Positions 1-5,183 of a stretch of 5,183 nucleotides of DNA are shown here, piece after piece. The notes beneath the pieces were generated by a model, which searched no databases, had not been told where the DNA came from, and saw only the letters and a program-made list of their open reading frames with translations. The position numbers and the translations under genes are program-made. The stretch lies in the NCBI GenBank assembly GCA_030596405.1, contig JAUVKB010000154.1, forward strand, positions 1 through 5,183, written 5' to 3'. Position 1 is the first letter of the stretch; each line of letters begins with the position of its first letter. Origin of the DNA: Deltaproteobacteria bacterium. Its GTDB lineage: Bacteria; Desulfobacterota; Desulfobacteria; Desulfobacterales; JAUVKB01.

Positions 1-146
1 AAGGTTTCCTGGCTTGCGAAGATCGCTTTTTCAAGCAATCTTTCTGCGCCTTCCCGTCTTTTACAGACAGTGGCTTGGTACAGATCTACGCACACAGTTG
101 CGGGGCAGCAGCGGCTTTTAACCGCTTTCCCTTATTTAAGGCCTTT
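1..146 (-). promoter_or_regulatory. Cobalamin (B12) riboswitch, 3' end cut by window edge
   Basis: Read on the minus strand, this stretch carries the conserved blocks of the cobalamin riboswitch family in the right order. These are GGGAA (131-127), an AGCGG/CCGCT hairpin with an AAAAGCCG core (126-110), the hallmark GCCCCGCAACTGT (106-94), AAGCCACTGT (76-67), a hairpin CTGTCT/AGACGG (70-54, one G-U pair), GGGAAGGCGC (55-46), a 9-bp hairpin closed by a GAAA loop (41-20, one G-U pair), and the B12 box AAGCCAGGAAACCTT (15-1). AAAGG at 146-142 can pair with CCTT at 4-1 as the closing stem P1. The long arm after CCACTG suggests the adenosylcobalamin-type architecture. The expression platform and the regulated gene lie left of the window. 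In this family, bound cobalamin normally switches off transport or synthesis genes. The element follows the receptor gene and does not precede it, so it controls the next unit, not the genes shown here. Confidence 0.93.
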
Positions 147-155
147 GCAAAATTA

Positions 156-185
156 AACATCTTGTAAAAACAACATCTTGTAAAA
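156..185. repeat. 14-bp direct repeat, two copies
   Basis: The sequence AACATCTTGTAAAA occurs exactly at 156-169 and again at 172-185, so the period is 16 bases. It lies just upstream of the riboswitch 5' end in transcription direction, where each copy reads TTTTACAAGATGTT. It may be a small local duplication or a pair of protein-binding sites. Nothing in the sequence decides between these. Confidence 0.8.
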
Positions 186-259
186 GCCTTTTGTTTGCCT
201 ATTTCATTTCAAAAAAGAATATCTTATATTTTTGTTAAATGCTTGCACTATTTTGCTTT

Positions 260-279
260 TTTTATCTAATTTTATCTAA
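260..279. repeat. 10-bp perfect tandem repeat, two copies
   Basis: TTTTATCTAA is present twice head to tail at 260-269 and 270-279, about one helical turn each. It overlaps the best promoter-like hexamers of the intergenic leader (TTAGATAAAA on the minus strand). Two copies of an AT-rich decamer could be chance slippage. Confidence 0.7.
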
Positions 280-306
280 AGGTCAAATTTAACGGCAACA
301 GGGGTC

Positions 307-2322
307 TTAAAAAGATATTGTTACTCCCCCGGATACGAAAACGCCCGGCGTGCCATATCCCCAGACCTCTTCATAATCTTCATCCAGCAGATTTTCCACG
401 CGGCCGAAAACTTTAAAATACTTTGTAATGTCATAAGAACCGGCAATATTGACCAGGGTATAAGCGTCTACCTCGCCTAAGGTCGGCCACGGAACCCAGT
501 CGTATCTTTTTCCGACATAGACCGCGCCGAGGTTTAAATTGACCTTTTCAAAAAACCGGTAATTTATGTTGAGACTCCCTTTATTTCTAGGTCTTCTCTT
601 GAGTTGCTCGCCTGTCTCCTTATCTTCCGATTCTGTGTAGGTATAGGTTGCTATAACCTGTAAATCGTCTGTCGGGTAGGCTGAAATGGAAACCTCTATG
701 CCTTCTGTCTTTGCTTCGGCAATATTGATATAACCCTGCCAGTAGTTATAGTCGATCAGTTCCTCAAAGTCGTTTCTAAAGTATGTTATATCGATTTCCA
801 GCAGGTTATCAAAGAATCGCTGTTCTATTCCGACGTCCCATCCCTTTGTCTTTTCGGGCTTAAGATCTTCATGCCCCCAGAGGGAATAGAGCTGGAAAAG
901 GGAAGGCACCTTGAATCCCGTGCCCCAGGAAGCCTTGATGGTTGTCCCTGTTTTTCCAAACATATATCCGGAAGCTATGCGATGTAGAAATTTTGAATCA
1001 AATTGCTCATAATCATCATAACGGCCGCCCACGGTGACAAAAAAATCCCCCAGCTTAAACTGATCCTGGATATAACAACTGTCTGTCCTGGCTGTTCTTA
1101 CCGGATATCTGTATTCGTACCGCCCGGAATGGCTGTCGGAATAGTATGTGTACTTTCCCTCTTCTTCCTCGGTTTCAAAACCGATAATCAGAGTATTGGT
1201 TTCAGTTATGTAAAAATTGTGGAGCCAGTCGAATTTAATCCACTTGCTGTCATAGACAGTCCCATACTCCTCACTCAGGTAATGATACTCGTCCGCCGGA
1301 TTGCAATAGTCCCTGCGCTGGTCTGTCAGAGAAAAACCGAATTTCTGTTCCCAGCGACCGTCAAAAAGAAGAAGGCACGGCTCTGCCCTGAAAAACAATT
1401 GCTCGGAGTCAAGCTTGTAGTTTGGGTCGCCGCCGCCGGATCCTGCGTGGTCATCAATATCAGATTCAGAATCCATGTACCTGAAGGTAAAATTGGTTTC
1501 TAAATTTTCAAAGGGGACAAGCCCGAGCCGCGCGGAAAAAGAACTGTTTTTATAGCCGTCTTTTTCATTGTTGATCTCAGTGCCGCCAATGGAAAATCCT
1601 CCGGTATCTCTGATTTTATCGCTGCCCGCAGAAATTCCGTCGGATTCAACGTGGGTAAACGAGACCGAGTAGTTGACCCATTTATTTCCTCCGCTGCCGC
1701 CGGCGGTTTCCCTGTAAGTGTTTTCAGAACCGGCTTCAGCGGTTATGGAAAATTTCGGTTTTCCCTCTCCTTTTTTGGTAATAATATTAATAACGCCGCC
1801 GATTGCGTTTGAACCGTAAATCGGACTTTGCGGGCCGCGAAGAATCTCTATATATTCAATATTGTCGGTGGTGAGATTGGCAAAATCATAAGACCGTCCC
1901 GGTGAAATCGGATCGTTCATCTCCACTCCGTCTATTAAAACAAGGGTATGTTCGGATCTTGCGCCCCTGATAAATACCGATGCTGTTCTGCCTGGTCCTC
2001 CGGTTTGAACAACGTCCACTCCGGGAACCTCGCGAAGAACCTCCAACACCGTCATTTTTTGTCTTTTTATAATGTCATCTTCGGTCACTACTGTCACCGA
2101 GCCTTCCATCTTTTTGCTCAAGGAAGCGCCTGTTTTCCGACCGATTACCACCATCTCTTCCAGTTCCAGCGCCTTTACTTCCGTTTTTTTATCCTTTTTT
2201 GTAATTTCTTCCTTGTTTTCCGTTTTAGCGGCATCCTCCGGCTCCTTTGTATCCTGAGCCCGTGCAACAGATAAAATCGCAAAAAACAACACAACTAATA
2301 AAATAGTATAATTTTTTTTCAT
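307..2322 (-). CDS. btuB: TonB-dependent outer-membrane receptor, BtuB-like (cobalamin)
   Basis: This gene encodes a probable TonB-energised outer-membrane importer of 671 residues. A signal peptide covers residues 1-22 (MKK start, hydrophobic core, ARA before Q). A Lys/Glu-rich linker follows at about 23-54, then a TonB-box-like EEMVVIG at 55-61. The plug, about 65-185, has VPGVDVVQ, VFIRGARSEHTLVLIDGV and ILRGPQSPIYGSNAIGGVIN. The rest is a 22-strand-type barrel ending in Phe, as outer-membrane proteins usually do. From memory of E. coli BtuB, many stretches align: WGTGFKVPSLFQLYSLWG, LKPEKTKGWD, YFRNDFEELIDYN, YVGKRYD and VENLLDEDYEEVWGYG. An acidic loop at about 228-257 sits where BtuB binds calcium. 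Three cysteines (316, 340, 416) are uncommon in such barrels. I chose ATG 2322 because it gives a typical MKK signal peptide; an in-frame GTG at 2331 would add three residues. Cobalamin as substrate is inferred from similarity and the nearby riboswitch; another corrinoid or a siderophore remains possible. Confidence 0.88.
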   Translation of the reverse strand: MKKNYTILLVVLFFAILSVARAQDTKEPEDAAKTENKEEITKKDKKTEVKALELEEMVVIGRKTGASLSKKMEGSVTVVTEDDIIKRQKMTVLEVLREVPGVDVVQTGGPGRTASVFIRGARSEHTLVLIDGVEMNDPISPGRSYDFANLTTDNIEYIEILRGPQSPIYGSNAIGGVINIITKKGEGKPKFSITAEAGSENTYRETAGGSGGNKWVNYSVSFTHVESDGISAGSDKIRDTGGFSIGGTEINNEKDGYKNSSFSARLGLVPFENLETNFTFRYMDSESDIDDHAGSGGGDPNYKLDSEQLFFRAEPCLLLFDGRWEQKFGFSLTDQRRDYCNPADEYHYLSEEYGTVYDSKWIKFDWLHNFYITETNTLIIGFETEEEEGKYTYYSDSHSGRYEYRYPVRTARTDSCYIQDQFKLGDFFVTVGGRYDDYEQFDSKFLHRIASGYMFGKTGTTIKASWGTGFKVPSLFQLYSLWGHEDLKPEKTKGWDVGIEQRFFDNLLEIDITYFRNDFEELIDYNYWQGYINIAEAKTEGIEVSISAYPTDDLQVIATYTYTESEDKETGEQLKRRPRNKGSLNINYRFFEKVNLNLGAVYVGKRYDWVPWPTLGEVDAYTLVNIAGSYDITKYFKVFGRVENLLDEDYEEVWGYGTPGVFVSGGVTISF

Positions 2323-2334
2323 TTTACCCACACC
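2320..2334 (-). promoter_or_regulatory. Coupled stop/start junction with weak ribosome binding site
   Basis: The stop TAA of the propeller gene (2326-2324) is followed by one base and then the receptor ATG (2322-2320). The only Shine-Dalgarno-like match is GGTG at 2334-2331, inside the last codons of the upstream gene. A weak site with a stop one base from the start is typical of translational coupling. If the GTG at 2331 were used instead, the genes would overlap by 8 bases. Confidence 0.6.
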
Positions 2335-3748
2335 AGTGCTGACCCACCAGAATCATGTCGCCTACATTTATACTTCCGTCATCATTTATATCTTCCCTGA
2401 TCCATCCCGGCTCTCCGGTCTCTCCAAAATGTTGCCCTATTAAAGTCAGATCAAGCACATTTACACTGCCGTCACAGTTAACGTCCCAGTCAAAAGCCGT
2501 TTCCAGACAGTAGAGATAGCCGGCATCATTTCCAAAAAAAACTTTTCCCCCTGAAATCGCCGCTCCCTGAAGGATGTATTCCGGGTGATCGGGGATATGC
2601 TCCCACATCATCTGTCCGTCTTTGTTAAAGCAATAAAAAGCGCCGTTTGCCGTATCGGTAGCTATATAGATAAACGGCTCGCCATTTTGAATCGAAAGCG
2701 CGGGGGAAGCCTCGGAGCCGTAGCTGCCGAACTCATGGCTCCAGAGCAATGTTCCATCGGCTTCATTAAGGCATAAAAGGCTTCCCTGCTTGCAGAAACT
2801 CCCGGTGCACACAAAGAGCCTCCCATCATAAAATGCCGGCGTGGAGGCACTGTAGATTCCGGCAGAGGCTAACCAACCGTCTGAAGTATCAAAATTGCCT
2901 GTTGCAGAGTCAAACCCGACAGCAAAGACATACCCGTTTTTTGAGGTAAGATAGATCCGGTTCAGTGAAGAATTAAAAACAATAGCCGAACGGATTGAAC
3001 CGGCCTCTATGCCGTAATGCTGTGATAAATTAAGATCATCTTTGGGCGCGGCCGTATCTTTGTCCAGGCTGACAATCACAGATTCCGTATCGCCGAAAAG
3101 GATATAATCTCCGATCACCGCCGGTCCGGACCACCAGTCATACCCGCCGTTATCAATCTGATATTCCCAGAGAATCTTAGGGTCCGTGCCTTCACCGGCA
3201 GCATCCAGGCAATAATATACACCTTCCCAGCTTCCCACATAAACCTTCCCCTCCGTATAGACGATCTGTGTGGTAAGCTCTTCCTCCTGAAACAGGCCTT
3301 CTGTTAATTTGCCGCTCCAGAGTATCCCTCCGTTCGATCCGTTTAAGGCATATATATAGCCTGTTGAAGTGGCAAAAAAAACTTTGCCCTCCCCATAAGC
3401 CGGAGTCGCCAGGTTATATCTTGGGCCATACATCAGCGGCGTGCTCCAGAGTGCATTGCCGTTTTCAATGTCAAATGCCCAGGCATATTCATCAACATCA
3501 ACGGTAAAGACCTTCCCCTCGGCGATAATGGGAGTGACATCTATGCCATGAGTACCGGCATAATGTGTAAAAGAGCTCCATGCAACATAAGGAGAAGTTA
3601 TCGGCGCAAGATCTTGAGTTTGCCCGCTGTTTATTTTATCTTTTTGAAACTGAAACCAGTCTGCCTGACAAGAATCTGTAAAAACAATGCTGGTAAACAT
3701 CAAGCAGACTACTGTCCAAACTTCCCATCCTTTAGTTATCCTTTTCAT
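2324..3748 (-). CDS. Secreted PQQ-like beta-propeller protein with C-terminal dockerin pair
   Basis: A 474-residue exported protein. Residues 1-29 look like a signal peptide (basic start, hydrophobic 10-24, cleavage likely after CQA). The Cys in TDSC does not make a lipobox. From about 70 to 418 I count eight repeats of the PQQ-like/BamB-like blade pattern (TP-x-GKVFF...GYIYAL...G-x-LW): starts near 72, 115, 160, 209, 254, 303, 348 and 395. This fits a seven- or eight-bladed propeller. The family is usually a non-enzymatic binding scaffold, and no quinoprotein dehydrogenase catalytic site is recognisable. Residues 422-464 hold two calcium loops, D422-N424-D426-G427-D433 and D453-N455-D457-G458-D464, 31 residues apart, as in dockerins. 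It is a tandem paralogue of the gene to its right; over the last 83 aligned residues about 53 match by eye. Start choice is supported by the strong ribosome binding site at 3757-3764. Role in corrinoid capture or surface assembly is inferred only from its coupling to the receptor gene. Confidence 0.87.
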   Translation of the reverse strand: MKRITKGWEVWTVVCLMFTSIVFTDSCQADWFQFQKDKINSGQTQDLAPITSPYVAWSSFTHYAGTHGIDVTPIIAEGKVFTVDVDEYAWAFDIENGNALWSTPLMYGPRYNLATPAYGEGKVFFATSTGYIYALNGSNGGILWSGKLTEGLFQEEELTTQIVYTEGKVYVGSWEGVYYCLDAAGEGTDPKILWEYQIDNGGYDWWSGPAVIGDYILFGDTESVIVSLDKDTAAPKDDLNLSQHYGIEAGSIRSAIVFNSSLNRIYLTSKNGYVFAVGFDSATGNFDTSDGWLASAGIYSASTPAFYDGRLFVCTGSFCKQGSLLCLNEADGTLLWSHEFGSYGSEASPALSIQNGEPFIYIATDTANGAFYCFNKDGQMMWEHIPDHPEYILQGAAISGGKVFFGNDAGYLYCLETAFDWDVNCDGSVNVLDLTLIGQHFGETGEPGWIREDINDDGSINVGDMILVGQHWCG

Positions 3749-3838
3749 GTGCTTTTACCTCCTTAAAAAATTGAAAAACTGCTGGTAATTTGACAAACGC
3801 ATGGCGGATTTACCTGTTAATATGCTTATCAAGACAAA
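3749..3838 (-). other. Intergenic gap between the two propeller genes
   Basis: A 90-base gap on the same strand. It contains the strong ribosome binding site, a T-rich patch, and a 16-base imperfect palindrome at 3817-3832 (TTAATATG/CTTATCAA; 6 of 8 positions symmetrical). I see no stable hairpin with a T-run and no good promoter pair (TTGTCA at 3795-3790 has no proper -10 partner). The two genes are therefore most simply read as one transcript. The gap is long enough to hide an unrecognised promoter. Confidence 0.45.
3757..3764 (-). promoter_or_regulatory. Strong Shine-Dalgarno AAGGAGGT for the second propeller gene
   Basis: On the minus strand AAGGAGGT lies 8 bases before the ATG at 3748. 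This is a full match to the anti-Shine-Dalgarno sequence at ideal spacing. It fixes the start of the 474-residue protein and implies high translation, in contrast to the weak site before the receptor. Confidence 0.9.
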
Positions 3839-5183
3839 TTAGATAATCATGCCCCATTTTTGTCCAATTAAGGTCATGTCCTGAATATCAACAGTCCCGT
3901 CCCTGTTTACATCTTCTCTTATCCAGCCCGGCAAACCCGACTCGCCCCAGTGTTGTCCCGGCATTATCAGATCCAGTGTGTCAACGCAGCCGTCCAGGTT
4001 GATATCCGAGTCCAAAGCTGTTTTCAGGCAATAAAGATATCCCCCGCTGGTGCCGAAAAAAACAGCGCCGTCTGATATGGCTGCGCCCTGGAGAATATAT
4101 CCTTCATCCGGTGGATTGTATTTCCATTTTAAAGTTCCGTCATCTTGAAGACAATAAATTGAACCATCAACCTGGGCAGCGGTAAAATAGATGTATGCTT
4201 TCCCATCCTGAAGCGATAGAGCCGGAGACGATTTCACCCCGCGTGGTACCGGATAAGACCAGATGATTTCTCCGCTTTGATCGTCAAGACAGATAAAGCT
4301 GCCGGGAAAACCATGCTCTCCCTCCCCCACATAGACCTTCCCCTGATAAACAACCGGGGTTGAAGTGCTGAACCCTATGGGAATGCTCCATTCATGACCT
4401 GTAAAATCTCCGGTTAACGGATTAAATCCGATTTTCCAGATATAGCCAGCTGTTGCGCTTGATTGTGATGTGGTGTAGACATAGCCGTCATGATAGCTGA
4501 CGGAAGCTCGAATCTGTCCCACATCAGGTTTTATACCGTTTAAATCCAGCAGATCCACCAGAGTGCCGTTATTCTTGTCAAGACTGGTCAAAACACCGTC
4601 CACATTTCCAAATACAATGTGATTTTCAATGATCGAGGCCCCGCACCAGAGAAAGCCGGAGGTTGGCGCGGAATATTCCCAAATCATGTTGCTTTCAGCG
4701 TCTAAGCATAAATAACGATTATAGTCGCCTCCGGTTCCCCCTTCACCGATATAAATTCTGTTGTTATGGCAGGTTATCGGGCACTGGAAATTAAACTGGG
4801 CCACCTTTTTTTCCCACAGTTTATCACCTGACAAGGCATCAAAGGCGAACACATACCCGTCAAAGGCGGCAACAAAAATTCTGCCGTCGGCATATGCCGG
4901 TGTGCAAACCTGAAGCGTTCCATGACCGGACAAATTACTTTGCCATATTAAACTGCCTGTAACCCTGTGAAATGCGCACAACTTGTCGCCTGCGTAAATA
5001 TAGACAATATCTTCAACAACTATGGGAGTTACCTCTATGCCGATGCCGCCGCTGCTGTATACAAACTGCTTCCAGGCACTTGCAGGCTGGCTTGTAGGGG
5101 CATTATCCGATGTTTTACCGGTGTTGACCTCATCTTTTTGAAACTGAGGCCAGGCAGCCATAAGGGTATTGGAAAAGAAAATG
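3839..5183 (-). CDS. Secreted PQQ-like beta-propeller protein with dockerin pair, 5' end outside window
   Basis: This is the upstream paralogue of the 474-residue propeller protein. The first in-window ATG is at 5161 and gives 440 residues, but it is probably not the start. The frame stays open to the edge and encodes the hydrophobic IFFSNTL before that Met, where the paralogue has the end of its signal peptide. No Shine-Dalgarno sequence precedes it, and the following AAWPQFQKD aligns with the paralogue's ADWFQFQKD just after cleavage. About eight blade repeats follow, with motifs such as TPAYADGRIFVAAFDGYVFA, AFDALSGDKLW and CLDDQSGEIIW. A dockerin pair closes the protein: D386-N388-D390-G391-D397 and D417-N419-D421-G422-D428 (numbered from 5161), again 31 apart and joined by a PGWIRED linker. 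Likely exported and placed at the surface through a cohesin partner (family knowledge). The ligand is unknown. It is probably the first of the three genes seen here in one operon. Confidence 0.85.
   Translation of the reverse strand, partial: IFFSNTLMAAWPQFQKDEVNTGKTSDNAPTSQPASAWKQFVYSSGGIGIEVTPIVVEDIVYIYAGDKLCAFHRVTGSLIWQSNLSGHGTLQVCTPAYADGRIFVAAFDGYVFAFDALSGDKLWEKKVAQFNFQCPITCHNNRIYIGEGGTGGDYNRYLCLDAESNMIWEYSAPTSGFLWCGASIIENHIVFGNVDGVLTSLDKNNGTLVDLLDLNGIKPDVGQIRASVSYHDGYVYTTSQSSATAGYIWKIGFNPLTGDFTGHEWSIPIGFSTSTPVVYQGKVYVGEGEHGFPGSFICLDDQSGEIIWSYPVPRGVKSSPALSLQDGKAYIYFTAAQVDGSIYCLQDDGTLKWKYNPPDEGYILQGAAISDGAVFFGTSGGYLYCLKTALDSDINLDGCVDTLDLIMPGQHWGESGLPGWIREDVNRDGTVDIQDMTLIGQKWGMII

Larger units (their letters stand above)
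147..306 (-). other. AT-rich intergenic leader between btuB-like gene and riboswitch
   Basis: This non-coding stretch separates the receptor stop codon from the riboswitch and is much richer in A and T than the flanking genes. It should hold the end of the receptor transcript and, unless the riboswitch is reached by read-through, a promoter for the next unit. The best candidate I see on the minus strand is TTGACC (286-281), 16 bases, then TAAAAA (264-259). A second is TTGCCG, 18 bases, then TAAAAT, overlapping it. An isolated TATAAG lies at 228-223 without a good -35 partner. None is convincing. I find no GC-rich hairpin followed by a T-run, so no intrinsic terminator is called for the receptor gene. 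Two short direct repeats lie here and are listed separately. Confidence 0.5.

Noticed and set aside
156..185. CRISPR array
   Set aside because: Only two 14-base copies separated by 2 bases; there is no spacer-sized interval and no cas gene in the window.
147..306. Intrinsic terminator for the receptor gene
   Set aside because: The region is AT-rich with A-runs and T-runs, but I found no GC-containing stem directly followed by a T-run on the minus strand.
1003..1503. Plus-strand open frame inside the receptor gene
   Set aside because: It lies wholly antisense to a well-supported receptor gene, has no recognisable domain, and its composition is that of a shadow frame. The same holds for the shorter plus-strand frames at 1948-2274, 2072-2257, 2585-2776 and 3548-3766.
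2662..2850. Short minus-strand frame inside the second propeller gene
   Set aside because: It overlaps the propeller gene in another frame and shows no family features or independent ribosome binding site.
3664..3678. Lipobox in the signal peptide of the second propeller protein
   Set aside because: The Cys at residue 27 is preceded by Thr-Asp-Ser, which lacks the Leu at -3 and small residues expected for signal peptidase II. Ordinary cleavage after CQA is more likely.
2324..3748. PQQ-dependent alcohol or sugar dehydrogenase
   Set aside because: The blade repeats match the PQQ-like family, but the size, the dockerin end and the lack of a recognisable catalytic Asp/calcium/PQQ site argue for a non-enzymatic propeller.
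3787..3840. AATTTG/CAAATT inverted repeat and an FNR-like site in the 90-base gap
   Set aside because: The two 6-base arms are over 40 bases apart, too far for a simple operator, and the TTGAT half-site has no matching ATCAA at the required spacing.

Overview
The window looks like part of a cobalamin (vitamin B12)-linked outer-membrane and surface locus from a Gram-negative bacterium. All three genes and the one clear RNA element are read from the minus strand, so transcription runs from right to left. The TonB-dependent receptor shows that the cell has an outer membrane. Secreted beta-propeller proteins ending in dockerin-type EF-hand pairs, together with a moderate GC content, would fit a Desulfobacterota-like or other environmental anaerobe. 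That taxonomic guess is weak and comes from family knowledge, not from a marker gene.

Layout in transcription order: (1) 3839-5183, a secreted PQQ-like beta-propeller protein with a C-terminal dockerin pair. It is cut by the right edge, and its first in-window Met is very probably internal to the signal peptide. (2) A 90-base gap with a perfect Shine-Dalgarno sequence. (3) 2324-3748, a full-length paralogue of the first gene with a signal peptide, eight propeller repeats and a dockerin pair. (4) 307-2322, a BtuB-like TonB-dependent receptor whose ATG lies one base after the stop of the preceding gene, so the two are probably translationally coupled. (5) 147-306, an AT-rich non-coding stretch with two short direct repeats. 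(6) 1-146, a cobalamin riboswitch on the minus strand, cut just after its B12 box by the left edge. The gene it controls lies outside the window.

How the parts may work together (inference): the receptor would import a corrinoid across the outer membrane using TonB energy. The two exported propeller proteins are made from what looks like the same operon and carry dockerins, so they could be cell-surface or extracellular partners tethered through cohesins. They might capture corrinoid or corrinoid-protein, or assemble near the receptor. The riboswitch shows that at least the next transcription unit responds to cobalamin. The link between dockerin-propeller proteins and B12 uptake is the most interesting and least established point here.

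No tRNA, rRNA, CRISPR array, insertion sequence or convincing intrinsic terminator was seen.
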